NCBI GenBank assembly: GCA_028023455.1
Contig: JAQFVV010000144.1
Coordinates: 434,001-498,000 of the forward strand
DNA: 64,000 nt
DNA from: Epiperipatus broadwayi
Lineage: Eukaryota > Onychophora > Udeonychophora > Euonychophora > Peripatidae
Reading direction: 5' to 3'
Below the pieces are notes generated by a model. The model searched no databases. It had not been told where the DNA came from and saw nothing but the letters and a program-made list of their open reading frames with translations. The translations under genes and the position numbers were made by a program. Shown here piece by piece: positions 50,000 to 62,731 of this stretch. Position 1 is the first letter of the stretch, and each line of letters opens with the position of its first letter.

Positions 50000-50194
50000 C
50001 TCTTTACCAACAAACACCTGAACTTAGATCAAAATCTAAAATTTACAAGTATTTATTTCTTAAGTATACAGTTCATCATATTTAATTGTCTTTTATTTAA
50101 TTCTATTAGAGTTAGATTTAAACTTGTTAACTATGATATGTGCAATTTATATATTGGTTATCTCAGGCAAATGATTTTATTTAGGCCCTATTTA

Positions 50195-50630
50195 TGTAAT
50201 GGAGAGTAGCATTTACACTCTTTATTAATGTATCAAAGAAACTACCAAGATTAACTGAGTAATCTTATTTATTATTAATATTTCCCAAATGGCCACCTTT
50301 AAGATTGATAATGGTAATCAATCCTCTTTATACTTTAAACACAGGCTATATTCCCAGATTATTTTCTGTCAACTATTTTTTTGACAGTTGGTTTCAAGAT
50401 TGCTTCATACAGGTAGCTTAATTTAGAGATTCATGGAAATTACCAGAACATTAGGGCGCTATTACCCATCTTAGAAAAGCTATCAATGAACACAATCCTA
50501 TTAAGGCAGGCCTCAGCTTTATATTCCTAATAACATCCCAGATAACATTCCAACAAAAGCATTATTTAGAGAGTAGACTCATCCAAGTCCAGTGAATCCT
50601 GACAATAAATTTGCAATGTCAAATCGAATT
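50195..50630 (-). repeat. Putative gypsy 1 5' LTR
   Basis: A continuous sequence matching the two separated fragments at 33785-33965 and 36850-37015, on the gag side of the minus-strand gypsy relic. This is the expected position of the 5' LTR. An AATAAAG signal on the minus strand lies near 50217. Termini are not sharp, so the LTR identity is inferred. Confidence 0.5.
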
Positions 50631-50639
50631 AAAATATAT

Positions 50640-51617
50640 ACCCACAATAATTAAATATAAAACAAATATTTTTTAGTTATTTTTATTCATACTTCATATT
50701 GATTTTTTTTTTTTAAATGTGTATGTCTAATTACAATATTGATAGTATTTTTTTTTTCATTCATCATCAGTTTATTAAATCTGAGACAAACAATATTCGT
50801 ACTTAATGTATTCAAACATGGGACAAAATACTAAATAGGTTATTATGAATATCTTTGAACTGCGGGCATGCCATATTGATATAATTTTCTATTATTAAAT
50901 GGATTTACTTCAAAATTGTTTCCACTAGGACAAAACACTATATAAGTTATTATGAATATCTTTGATCTACTGTCACACTATGCCAGTAAAAACCAGGATA
51001 ACTTTGTATTATTGTATGCACTTAATTCAAAAATTTCTTATAGCGTTGCAGAAAAAGACAATGCCGATGATAGAAAACAATATAGGAGCAATATGTTTTA
51101 TTAAATTGGCATTTTAGGATAAATAAACATTTGATTTTTTCATTGTTTAAAAACAAATTTAACAAATCTTATAAAATATGATGTTAAAATGTTCCTGCCA
51201 TGCAATGTTTGCTGTTACAATTGAGTACTTGTAATTATGATATAAAGAATATAATGTAACATTTTGGATTGCACTGCCAGATTCTTAAAATGTAAAGTAA
51301 AAAATAACTTTTTCACTAATAAATGAATGTTAAAACAATGGAGGCATAGCCTTATTTTATGTCTACAGTTTTTATCTATTCAGTTGAATATCAGAGTAAT
51401 TTCATACTCAAATTATTCTAGGCACTTAAAAATTCCTTTTTTTTAATCAAAAAGTAGGCAACCTAAGTATAGTTTTCAGAACAATAGTTTTCAAAAAAAA
51501 ATGACATTAAAATAAAATTTGCCTTCTTACATAAGAATTTGTAAACAATATATTAAAGGAAATATGGAAATGCTCATTGATTATCTCCCAACACCAAATA
51601 AAATCTATTTTAAATGT
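50640..51617. other. A+T-rich non-coding DNA
   Basis: Nothing recognised apart from two related stretches containing GTTATTATGAATATCTTTGA-like sequence near 50840 and 50950. Confidence 0.45.
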
Positions 51618-52014
51618 TACATACAAATGTATATAGAGAAAAGCTTTATTTAATCCTGATAGCATGGTATACTTTTGACTATTTGGTAGTTATATTCATG
51701 GCAATAATTGCCTGAAGTGCTTGTGATAAGCAAGATAAGGGATAAGAAGGCATGGCATATTGGCAAATACATACATGCAATAAACAAAAAAGAATCCTGT
51801 ATCCCCCTTTCAAAAAATGGCTCGTTTAAATGAACTTATTTACAGCCTTTATTCAAATTTTATGCAACTACCTTATGCTTATTCATTGATAAATATCACA
51901 AGCTCCTCAGACAACTATTGCTATGAATATGACTATCAGATAGTCAAAAGCATGCTAAGCATATTATGCTATTAGGATTAAATAAAACTTTTTTCTATAT
52001 ACATTTTGTATGTA
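51618..52014. repeat. Long hairpin, arms about 111-121 bp
   Basis: 51618-51728 pairs with the reverse complement of 51894-52014. Blocks are TACATACAAA, TTTATTTAATCCT, ATAGCAT, CTTTTGACTAT, ATATTCAT and GCTTGTGATA. The spacer is about 165 bp. It is a foldback element. No ORF is present. Confidence 0.75.
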
Positions 52015-54505
52015 TTTATTTTGAATAACATTGTTCCGAGAAAAGTTTATTAAAATTTCGATCTTTTTATACAATAAAAATTTATTTTCTTTTTCTATTC
52101 CATTCAGATGAAAAAAAATCCACCGGAAAAGACAAATAATGAATATGCATTTGTCATTAAATCTAGATTATAAACTTATTAGCCTTTAAGATTTGCTAAA
52201 AAATAAATAATGGGATAAACAATTCTGCAATTACTCTTACCTTCTCATATAAAAATACAAAATCCTTTATTTTAGTTCACTAACTCAATTTTATATCTAA
52301 GTATTTTTGTGTGCATGTACTTCAAATGAAAAACATACTTCTTGAAAGAAAATATTAAATGATTAGTTTATAATTTCAAAATCTGTTGCTGTTAGGTGTT
52401 CAAAAATAGTTTAAATTTAAAATAAACCCTAACATCTACATATATGGAAGCAATATGCTATCATAGATGATGATGATTATATTCACTCAATAATTATTAA
52501 TTGATTTTATTATGTGTAATGATATACATAATAAAAATATGCATTTGGGCTGTATTAAATTTTCAGCTAAATTTATATTTTACTTTGAAATAGAAACATT
52601 AATTATTTTGTTAATTACAATAACTATAAGATTAAGTTATTTATTTATGAAATTTATTTTTGTAAACAGGAGTAGTTTTAAGCATCAAAAATAGTTAACA
52701 AGATGGTCTTAATTTGAGCTACATATTTATGAAATTACTTTTATATAAGCATCAACATATTAGTAAACAAAGCAGTCAACTAACTGTTTTATTTTTTGTT
52801 AGTTTTTTTGGCAAACAACGCTAGATTTTTAATCAATACAAGTTAATAGAGTTGAAACTGATAGTTCAACAGTAATCTAAAGTAAAGTTGGCCCTGCAAT
52901 TAATGTCTTTTGCAAATCGTATTAAATGCTTTCATGATTTATTATCTTCCACCCAACAAACTTATGTTGATTGTGATCCAAATATTAAAATTATCTAATT
53001 TAAATTGAAACCTGTCCACAATATTTTATGCAGAATCAACTCACTTGTGAATCAATGGTTACACAGGATTATGATCTCATCTTGAACTTTTATAAAAGCC
53101 TCATATGATTTTTATTGAGAATTATTGTCTTGAATTTCTATTAAGTAATAAAATGGATAAACTTATTCATTAACATAAAAAAGAACTCTTATAAACACAT
53201 CTTCACTATCAAATATAAATACGAATTTTATTTTATTTTTAAAAAAATCCAACAACATATAAAATTTATTTTTGTTATGCATTTAATATTATAATCAAAT
53301 TATTTAAACATTTTTGATGTAAATTACTTAGTTTTACAGTTTTTTTTAATATTTTTCCTTAATGATATTTACTTGAATTATTTTATCCGATGGATCAGAA
53401 TGTTATTCCCATTATAGGCTTATTTGAGTAATTTTAAATATCTTGATAATTTTCAATGATCTTGTTCAACTACTCTTACCACAGTTATCTGTTGGATTAT
53501 GATCCGATTCTTACACGGACATTTGAATAATTGTCACTACAGTATTTATAATCTATTTGCATATTTCCACCACAAATTAACGTATACTGATGATAATTCT
53601 CTCTTCTTCCTTAGTAACCAGGATACTTATATTCTTACTTATTGTATTTACCAATCAATTCCACTGAATTGTGGTGAATTAATAAAATAAATAATATTGG
53701 TGATAATTATACATTACTACTAGGTATTAAATCTATCATAGTAGGACACAAAAAGAAATTTGTAAATCAATATCAAGCTGAATGGTAATAGTTATTTTAT
53801 CTTTGTATTGTTAAATTCATCATTTATTGTTATATAGATTGAATTGAGTCATCATCATCACTACTTTCCCCATCATTTTTTTGATAATTTATTGAATATA
53901 TTCTAAAATATAGATTTTTGGATACACATTATGCAATTATATAATTGCCCATCCAACTTGTGGCATTCTTACAAAGAACCATACATTATTTCCCCAATAT
54001 ATAATTTTCTTTCCAATGTGGTATCAAATTATTCAGAAATTTCATTATTACTGCGATCAAATTATTAGCATCGTTGACTGTAAGTTTCAAAATTCTCAAC
54101 CAATTATCTATTAGTCTTTTTCTCCAATCTTTTGTTTACTCTGAATAGTATTGTGCTAAATTAGAAATATCACCTGTGCATAGTAAATGTATCCAGCAAA
54201 TAATCTTACAGTGAAAGAGTAGAAACGAAACTGAAGTAGTTAACCACTTAACAAATACAAGATATTGAGTATAGTATTTTGATTGTAAAATAGATTACCT
54301 AATCAGCATAAGATCTTCATAATAATTGTTGCAATCTTATGTATTCCCTTTATTTTAAAACTTAGAATAATAGAAACTTCTATAAAATTATGTGGCAAAA
54401 TTTTGTGTCTAGATATTTCTAAAAAAAATCTAATATTTTTGAATATATTATCTCTATATTTAAAACTTTTATATATATCAACAGAATCTGTAGCCTTTCC
54501 ATTTT
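52015..54505. other. A+T-rich non-coding DNA
   Basis: No gene recognised. Frames at 52512-52694 and 53499-53690 have no motif. Confidence 0.5.
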
Positions 54506-54509
54506 AAGA

Positions 54510-55331
54510 TGTTATGTTTTGATCCTATGTGCAATCATGGTTATCTATAAATACAAATGCTTAGCTACATTTCATGACTAATTATTTATAAAGTTATATC
54601 AATAATATATAACATTAAATGCTATTCTGGGTTTTACTGTTGCTGTCTTCACATTCCTGATTACTCAACAATAAATGTTGTCTGGCCTAGATCAGTTCTG
54701 TCTATACTTTGCTCATTTATCTGCATTGCTCCAGCTATATGAACTTTGTCTTCAGTGTGGATGCAGATGCTCGATCTGTGTCAGTTTTCTGATGCTAGTA
54801 GATTCCAGTCATTGCTCTGGGTACAATATTGTTGTGTTCTCTGATCACTTCTGATGGCATCTTGGATGCTGTAGCTAAAATTGAATGCTACGATAGGTGC
54901 ATATCCTCCTGTGAACCATATATACTGTATAGTAACATCTAATGTCATGACAGACTTGTAGAGGTATCCCAGCTTCTATGCTGATCATTTTTGATATCTC
55001 TACTTATGCTGTGGTTAGTACTTGTACACTTCTCGTCTTGTATAGAATATCATGTGTGATCTTATTATGGCTTCTTAATAGTGCATACTTCTCTATATTT
55101 TCTCTTGCTAATTTGTAACTACAGAGTATTTATGCTCTTCCTTTAGATTTAGGAGACAAGCAGATCTTTATGAGAATAGTCACTTACCCTGACTTACTTC
55201 TTTAAGTTAAAGATTACATTCCTCTCACAACTAATATCTTTAAATCTGGATAAATCCATCAACATTTCTCATTCATTTATTTACATTATACATATTTCTT
55301 TATGTCAGACAAACCTTTCCCACGTGTAACA
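54510..55331 (-). repeat. 3' LTR of gypsy relic 2
   Basis: 822 bp, matching 62732-63725 across its length with many substitutions. Shared blocks are GTGCAATCAT.GTTATCTATA, GTCTTCAG..TGGATG and TCTCTTGCTAATTTGTAA-like. On the minus strand it begins TGTTACAC, directly after a polypurine tract. Confidence 0.85.
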
Positions 55332-55341
55332 CCCCCTTGTG
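55332..55341 (-). promoter_or_regulatory. Polypurine tract of gypsy relic 2
   Basis: The minus strand reads ACAAGGGGG immediately before the TG of the 3' LTR, where plus-strand DNA synthesis would be primed. It fixes the element's orientation. Confidence 0.7.
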
Positions 55342-55344
55342 AAA

Positions 55345-55658
55345 TAAACTTTTTTTTTGTTAGAGGGCTTACATTATAATTTTTAAGCTACTTGGGTCAT
55401 CCTTGTACTCTCTTTAGACTGTATTGCCTTTGTACTATTACCAATTCTTTGTCTCTGAGTTGTTTTAATTAGCATCTCCCATACTGTCTGGTAGTAGAAT
55501 TTCCTGTTTTTCTATGTATGTCTTCCTAACGGGTTTATCTACATAAGTTACTGATGTCCATCCATATTTAGTCCTGGTGCATCAGATGAAGCCTCCCATC
55601 TTTATTTTTACCATTATGTATTTCCCTTTTAAGTACAGTTACTTCTACTGATATCTAT
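55345..55658 (-). pseudogene. gypsy relic 2, pol 3' tail
   Basis: The minus strand gives weak coding such as VRKTYIEKQEILLPDS, as in basic tails after gypsy integrase. It is separated from the integrase core at 58785 by the RTE insertion. Confidence 0.45.
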
Positions 55659-55668
55659 TTATTTATAG

Positions 55669-57977
55669 AATCATCATCAATCCACTGCAGGATGGTCTCT
55701 CCAAGTTCAATCCATCTTCTGATCTTTAGCTTCTCTTCTCCACATTTTCTTATTTCATCCATCCATCTCATATGTGGTCTCCGAGTGTTTACAATCTCTT
55801 GGAATCCAGTTTAAGATTTCAATTGTCCATCTATTATCATCTTTTCTAGTAATATGTCCAGCTCAACTCCATTTTAGTCTTTTAATTTTTGCAACGAGGT
55901 CAGTAACACCTGTTTGTTCTCTTACCCATATATTGCATTTTCGATATCTTCTTCTACTCCCAACATGTATCTCTCCATACTTTCTTTGAGTGGTCTGAAG
56001 TCTGTATTGCTATTCTATTAAGTGTCCAAGTCTCAGATCCATATGTAAGAACTGGCAAAACACATTTATTAAAAACTTTCCTTTTCAAGCACATAGGCAT
56101 ATTTCCTTTTAGTATCAAGCTATTTCTACCAAAAGCGTTCCAACCAAGTTTAATTCTATGATTAATTTTATCCATTATGTTTCCATTTGTACTAATAATC
56201 TGACCAAGATATTTGTAACTGTTAACTTCTTCTAACTCATCATAATCAATCTTTATTTTCATATTTTGATAAAATCTATTAAACATTAGTCTTTTTAACA
56301 TTTATCTTTAGTCCTACTTTCATCTGATAACTCCTGCAACATTTCCTGCAGCTTTAAAGCATTACTTGCAAAAACAACTACATCATCATCTCCATTTACT
56401 TTCACTCCTTTATCCACAAAATACTTCTTGCACCACTGCTGTAAAAAGTTTTGGAGATATGGAATCACTCTGTCTTACACCCTTCTCAATGTTAATTTTC
56501 CTAGTATCATTATGTAATCTAATTGTTGCTGTTGCATTTTTATAAATATTCTTTAAAATATGACAATATCCTGGATCTATACCTTGATGATCCAATGCTT
56601 TAATCACTGAAGAAATGTTTATAGAATCAAATGCCTTTTCATAATCTACAAATCCAAAGCATAATGGTAACTCATATTCATTTGTTCTTTAGATCTATAA
56701 CTTCTCTCAATACCTAGATATAATCTACTGTACTGAAACCACTTTTAAATCCAGCTTGCTCTCTTGGTTGGTGGAAATCAAGTGTTCTCTGTAGATGAGT
56801 TGTAATTATGTTGGTAAAATTTTTGTATAAAACTGATAAAATACTGATAGGTCTGTAATTTGTAATATTTCTTTATACTGCATTCTTCCAATCATCTGGT
56901 CCATCTTTATCATTTAGACATGGTATATAACTTTGCTAAAAAAAATTCTATTTCCTCACCTGCTTCTTTTAATATATCAATTATAATTCTATCCATTACC
57001 TGGAGCCTTTCCTTTCTTCATAAATTTAATTGCATATCACTTTTTCATTTAAAATTCTGGGCAATTCAGAAAATGTAATAGATATAGGATGTACTTGTTC
57101 TTTATTAATATATAATTCTTGATAGAAGTCTTCCCATTTCATGATGTCATCTCTTTTTAGTAATAATTCCATCTTCTTTTCTTATTGCAGATATAAATTC
57201 CCTGCCAATAGCAAAATGTTGTTTTACACTTTTGAGACTTTTATTTTCTTCTACAGCTTTCCTTGCTAGTTCACAGTTATACTTTCTTATATCATTTTCA
57301 ACTTTTCCACACCATTTTACAAAATTCAAGGTAGTAAATCCTTTTTAATGCATCATTTTGTATATCTTCATATTCTTTCTTCATAAATTCTTTAGTCTCA
57401 GTAGAAATTTTACTGGTCAATTGCTGCTTTTTTCTAACAACTATCTTTGTTGCAGTGTTTAAAAGTGTATCAATTATTTTCTTACTAATTTCATTCAAAT
57501 TTGTACCATGTTCAAAACCTACTAATACTTGAAACCGATTTGTAAGTTCTAATTTAAATTCATTAGAATGTTTCTGAAGATTAGGAATATCAACTGTAAA
57601 TATTGTTTTTCTTAATAACTTTTGTCTCTCTCATTTTACATTAACACACATCTTACTAATCGATGATCCCTTCCTGTGTTAAATTTATTAAGAACATTAC
57701 AATCTTGAAATATATATTTTCTGTTAGTCAAAATATAATCCAATTCTGCTTCCATGTCCCTTTCCTTTTAACATTTTTTTCAAAAAAAAGAATTCATAAT
57801 ATAAAGTTTTTCTTTTTCTGCAAATTCCACAAGTCTATGTCCTCTCTCATTTCTATTACCATAACCAAAATTACCTAGAGCATTTTCATCTTTCATTTGT
57901 TTACCAGTTCTAGCATTAAAGTCTCCCATAACAATTTTAAAATGTTTACTCTGATCAAAAGCCTTTTCTACATCCAT
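55669..57977 (-). pseudogene. RTE endonuclease (C-terminal half) and reverse transcriptase
   Basis: Minus-strand fragments in several frames, in order: MGDFNARTG (endonuclease, near 57930), NYRPISILS, EQAGFKSGFSTVD, a YEKAFDSI-like block, GVRQSDSISPKLF, a DDDVVVFA catalytic box in place of (F/Y)ADD (near 56380), YLGQIISTNGNI, VLPVLTYGSETWTL, and the terminal WIELGETILQWIDDD followed by GATGAT repeats. Closest known relatives are RTE elements often mis-annotated as 'craniofacial development protein 2-like'. Multiple frameshifts make it inactive. Confidence 0.85.
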
Positions 57978-58391
57978 ATAAAAATCTTCTACACTTCATC
58001 ACTATAAGAACTGCAGAAAGGAGTTTGTTTTAACTGAAAGGAGACACTTTGATTCCTCTTAGAGGCTTTAGGGGAACCGAGCAGAGCAAATTCCCAATAT
58101 CTACTCCATACGTTTTTGTCATTGCAGCTGTTATTACTATGTGATTATTCATATAGTATACAAACATGGATAGGCTGCTCACCAACATGCATTAGCCAGC
58201 ATGGTGAGTTTATTGGTTTTTTGCCTCAGAGTATAAGATCAAGAAACACCGTGGTCTTTCTTCTAAGTTGCCTGATAAGGCAGAATGAATGTAAGTGTAA
58301 ATATTTTTCCGATATACAAAATCATGACAGACAAAAATAAATAATGGCCTTTATTCCCAGGAGGTTGTAAAGTCACCAAGGCAGCAGTTGG

Positions 58392-58774
58392 TTGCCTAGG
58401 CAGAGGGTGCTAAGTATCCCGATTGTGGGAGCAGGCTGCCATTTGATGACTTTTTATTTAGGTACTTACAACTGCAGATCACTTTCAAGTGAAGGAAGAT
58501 TTCAAGAATTAGAACTGTGTTATATTAAATGGGACATTATTGGACTTTGTGAAGTTAGAAGAAAAGGTGAAGAGACAATTGATTTAAAAAGTGGACATGT
58601 ACTCTACTATAAAGGCACAAATATTGGAAATACAAATGGCGTAGAATTCATTACAAATAAAAAGTGGAAGAACAACATTGTGGAGGTTGATGGTGTATTG
58701 GATAGAGTGGCAAGATATTATACAACTTAATAGCAGATACCAAATGCAGATAATTCAGGCTTATGCCCCAAAAA
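58392..58774 (+). pseudogene. RTE endonuclease N-terminal half, inverted
   Basis: Reads GTYNCRSLSSEGRFQEL, WDIIGLCEVRRKGEE, YYKGTNIGNTNGV and, after a frameshift near 58715, QIIQAYAPK. These are the first AP-endonuclease motifs, including the catalytic Glu of CEVR. Upstream 58020-58391 is probably the LINE 5' UTR. Confidence 0.85.
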
Positions 58775-58784
58775 GTATTTGTAG

Positions 58785-59720
58785 GATATATCTGGTTTAA
58801 TACTTTGATGACTTACTTTATACCTTAATGTCCGTATCCCTCCCCTTGGAGCATGTAATTTACTATATCCAATAAATGGTTCCGCATCTTTCTTCCAAAC
58901 ATCAATTCATTTGGAGATTTTCCTGTTAATGTTGATGGAACACTACTCTAATTAATTTGTTTGCCAATCATTTCCTTTATTAATGGTTCCTTCATGTCTT
59001 GAATATTTCTTTCAGAAAACTTACGTATTTTTGGATAAAATGGGTCATTACATGCTGTATTGAATTTTCTTCACAAAATCCTTTAAATTGATTCAAAGTA
59101 AATGCTGTTCCATTATCTAAGGCAATCATTGCAGAGTGTGCAAGTGCATTCTTGATGACACTGAATCTGCTTTATATACTGAATGGATTTAAGAATGCCA
59201 GTTATAACTTAAAAATTGTTATCTTTCCAAAAGCTCTGCATGATTTATGTGTTCTTTGCTATAAACTTGTTGTTTCAGGCCATGCAGATTTTGTAGTTGG
59301 GGGTAAATTTAAACATAACCTATCTTTATGACATCTATTATATATGCTTCTATATCTTTATCTATCTCTGGCCACCACACATATGATCAGGTAAGCATTT
59401 TTTTCTCACAATACCCAGATACCTCCTGCTATATAAGAGAATTACTTTTGATCTTCTTTGCAGTGGAATGGTTATTCTAAAACCCCACATATTTAATTCC
59501 CCTGCATTGATTACTTTCTGCCTTTGCCATATGCATTACAGATGATCTGGACCTTGGTCATCCTTCGCATATCCATTTCTGCAAAACTCTGCATTCATTG
59601 TAGGCTTTTACCCATTTTGCAGCTACATCACACATTCAGTTTTCTAAATCTACCATATTGATAACTATATCCTTCCTATCTGTTATTTCTGGTACATCTA
59701 AGAATGCCAATATGTGGAAT
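58785..59720 (-). pseudogene. gypsy relic 2 integrase remnant
   Basis: The minus strand reads NMWGFRITIPL, YLGIVRKKMLT, SYVWWPEIDKDIE (59350-59389) and, further on, LTGKSPNELMFGRKMR (58883-58931). These are the N-terminal zinc-binding region and C-terminal core of a Ty3/gypsy integrase. Central core motifs are degraded and stops are frequent. Confidence 0.75.
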
Positions 59721-59819
59721 GCTTTCCTGCAATATTAACTTTTGTGCTACCTTTTTCCTAAGTGTCAATGAGATGTCTAACTTTACAGGAGATTGGATTG
59801 ACTGCACTATTTAGATGTA

Positions 59820-60330
59820 CTTTTACTAGACTATAAACTTGCTTAAACCTGGTTTAAAAACCACTGGAGTCTTTTCTATACATCCACTGCCCTTATCATT
59901 ATTTGCAATTTTGTATTTTGGTATAACCTAAGAGTTCAAAACAATTTCTTCCTAAAGATTGCAATAATCTTCCATTCTTACCATTAGTGGCACCTGTGCT
60001 ATATTTGTCTTTTGCTCCACATTTACTTTAGCTGTACTAACATGTTTATTAATTTTCGTTGATAATCATATATCATTCTTGTAATGGTAACTAATTTTAC
60101 TTTATTTTCTTCCAGCATTTGTTCATTACTATAGTTACGGCTGATCCAGAGTGTATTTCTAATTTTATTAGTACACTATCTATTTTTACCGTATCAGTCA
60201 ATCCTGATGCCATTTTTTTATTCTTTAAAGTGTTTATGTTTCTCTTCTCTTTTACTCTTTCCTTCGATTTAAGCTGCCTTATTTGATTCAGCATGTCGTA
60301 TAATTATGGTTCTTATTGCATTTAAAGCAC
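59820..60330 (-). pseudogene. gypsy relic 2 zinc knuckle, protease and RT start
   Basis: The minus strand gives CFKCNKNHNYTTC (60291-60329), a one-residue-short CCHC knuckle, then LEIHSGSAVTIV, where active-site Asp is replaced by His. Beyond it come LMVR, PVVFKPGLSKFIV and HLNSAV, the linker into RT. RT proper is then missing. Confidence 0.7.
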
Positions 60331-60640
60331 TTACCATTTGTGAAGCCCTTAATTCTATTTTTTCATTCTATTGGTTGATTTTTGCCTGTGATTTTATTTC
60401 CTGATTCCTGTCAATTAGAACTGCCGATTGTTTTGATGCTTCTTCGCTTAACTTATGCCACAAATAAATTTACCCCTTAACACCTCATTTGAGAAAGTGC
60501 CAAGTTGCATTTGTTTGCCCGATTTCTTAGTTTGACTGCATACTCTACTACTGTCTTGCAATCCAATTGGTTATAGTAATAGAACATATCTTTCTATAAT
60601 CATAACTGGCCTTAGAGCAAAATACTCATTCAATATTTCG
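60331..60640 (-). pseudogene. gypsy relic 2 gag C-terminal part
   Basis: The minus strand carries QLDCKTVVEYAVKLRNRANK and, in another frame, FSNEVLRGKFICGIS, matching the gag core of invertebrate gypsy elements. It stops at 60640, where the mariner-like element begins. Confidence 0.6.
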
Positions 60641-62366
60641 GTACTTGTTAAATAGCCACTGTACATTGCTTGGTGGTGCTGTTTGTGTAAAAACACAGAA
60701 TACTGCTTTCGTGGCAAACATACAGCTAATACACCACTACAATTGTAGTAGCCATGTAGCAGCCATGTGATGCAGTTTATGCGCCAAAACTACAACACTG
60801 ATCAGTAAGAGCCATTTATTCTGTTGCGTATATCGAACCTATGGCTAATACAACACTATGATCATAATAGCTGTTTAATTGTGCTGCATGATAACTTCAC
60901 TTTCTAAGCATATGCACAAAAATGTTCCGCCCAGCTTTGTGTGCATATGATCAATAATGGCACTTCAGTATCATTTAATCTGAGGTTAGTGTACTGGAAT
61001 GTCTTAAAACTGTTGTTCCAAATGGTTTTCCCTAGACCGCAACTGACATAGTATTACCCTACTACTAATGGTCAGCATATCAGCAAGGCTTCCCTGTGCC
61101 ATGTGGAAGTGTTTTAAATTTGGAAATGGCTCTGCCACAGCATGATTACAGGTGTTTGTGAAAAAGTTCCATTTTAGCCATGACTCGTACGAGAAAAACA
61201 AAATGGCTGAAGGCAATAGCATAATGATTCAACAGTGGGATGTCCCAAACACAGGTGATGCAGTTGCTTTTCTGCAGGCTCAAAACATGTGGTAAAGATA
61301 TGATTGTTAGTAGACAAACTTGGCAGTTTGTGTGCTCACTAGTCTTTCCAAAGTCATTTCTGGCTGTTTATTCTTTAAATTGTTGTAGGTAGTCAAATGT
61401 TGTTCAAAAATGGTAGACTTACCACTTTTCAGCCAAAAAAGTTTTTTTATTAATGTCATGTCGTTAATAAATTTATTTTTTTCAATGAATCTGTTTTGTC
61501 TTTGTGATGAATTTGTAAGACAATCAATTCCAAAGTTTTTTTTTTGTTTTGGTGTTGTTCATTTGGTTTTTCTTTAAAGCTTTAATTTAATATTACAATC
61601 AGACTGCCATTGTTGAAGAGTAGGGGGGTGGAGGAAAGTAGGCTGGCCTAAAACAAAAAAATTAACCTTTGATTCTTTATTGTAAATAAAAAGAAAGTGG
61701 CTAAAGCAGGAAATCAAAAAAGCGAAGTCTGATTAATTACTGGAAATCTGCTTTTTAGAGTACATTTGTTGTACTATTATTTTAAAAAAAGCCACCTCTG
61801 CTTAATTACTATAAAATAATGCTTTTTGGAACACATTATCTGTACATTGTAAACTAATTTACTGTTATTATCAAAAAAGCCGTATTAAAAAGGAACCCCC
61901 CCCTTTTGTTAATATATATATAGCTTTTTTAAAAACATGTAATATAATTACAAAAAAAAGCTGTCATGTAAGATAATTAAAAAAAAAAAAATTACAAAAA
62001 AAAAACACTGCTTTTTTAAAAAAACTAATAAAAAAAATAAGAATAAGGTACTTTTTAAAGAAAAATAAAGGCTCATTATTTAAAAAAACACAGCTTTTTT
62101 ATAAAAAAAAATCCCCCCCCCACAAAAAAAGGTACATTTTTAATCTTGCATTGGTGGTCGAGAGGTCAGCGCAACGGCCTTGCACTTGCAGGCAGTTGCC
62201 CGGGTTGCGGGTTCGCATCCCGGCCAATGCTATGACACTTAAAAAAAAAAAAAAGCCATATTAAAAAATGTCAATTAAGAGTAGACAGGCCCAGAAATGT
62301 TATATTGCTGTTTTTGCACAGAAACAGCGACACCAAGTGTTGTACAGTGGCTATTTAACAAGTACC
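60641..62366. mobile_element. Mariner-like non-autonomous element, about 1.73 kb
   Basis: Inverted ends GTACTTGTTAAATAGCCACT (60641) and its complement near 62347-62366 extend about 55 bp, through GCTTGGTGGTGCTGTTT on the left and a diverged equivalent on the right. TA in the ends suggests a TA target. No transposase recognised. 61660-62110 is degenerate CTTTTTT/AATTACT repeats with C and A homopolymers. It interrupts gypsy 2 gag and contains SINE copy 3. Confidence 0.65.
62148..62254 (+). mobile_element. tRNA-derived SINE, copy 3
   Basis: Best preserved copy. The acceptor arms GCATTGG/CCAATGC (62148-62154, 62224-62230) pair perfectly. Box A is intact and box B has one mismatch. TATGACACTT and a 14-base A-tail follow. 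It lies inside the mariner-like element. No clear target duplication was seen in the A-rich flanks. Confidence 0.9.
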
Positions 62367-62369
62367 AAT

Positions 62370-62731
62370 TTTCTACAGCTTTGTCAAATGTTCAATGTGG
62401 TTCCATGGGGCTGCCTGAGCTATTAATGTTTGATTTATATGTTGCTGCTCAACAAACTACTAAAGTTCACCAACCTTGGATCTGACTTTTTGCGACAATA
62501 AATAATTAGAATCTCTATATATATTGTTCACATAACTCAGATTTTCCAGTTCCTCAAAACTATTTTTATTAGCCATTCCTATTTTTTCTTGCAATAAGTA
62601 AATACATTTATTACTATGGCTTCAGCTTCCTCCCAACTTGTTCCTCTTGGCCCAGCTAGTTCTTTAATTCCAATTCCTTCCGACCTTTTTTTTTGTTCTT
62701 GTTCTAAGGGATTCTATAAACTATATCAATA
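62370..62731 (-). pseudogene. gypsy relic 2 gag N-terminal part and leader
   Basis: The minus strand has IKELAGPRGTSWEEAEA and Lys-rich coding with stops, directly after the 5' LTR and before the mariner-like insertion. It is probably the gag start. No primer-binding site was recognised. Confidence 0.4.

Larger units (their letters stand above)
55669..58774 (-). mobile_element. RTE-type LINE with 5' inversion
   Basis: The minus strand from about 58010 down to 55669 carries the endonuclease C-terminal half, RT and 3' tail. The endonuclease N-terminal half lies on the plus strand at about 58020-58774. The inverted piece ends at AYAPK and the other begins at SDEV, which abut in RTE proteins, so one RNA produced both. 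Candidate target duplication: TTATTTATAG (55659-55668) and GTATTTGTAG (58775-58784), 8 of 10 matching. The element lies in the integrase tail of gypsy relic 2. Confidence 0.85.
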
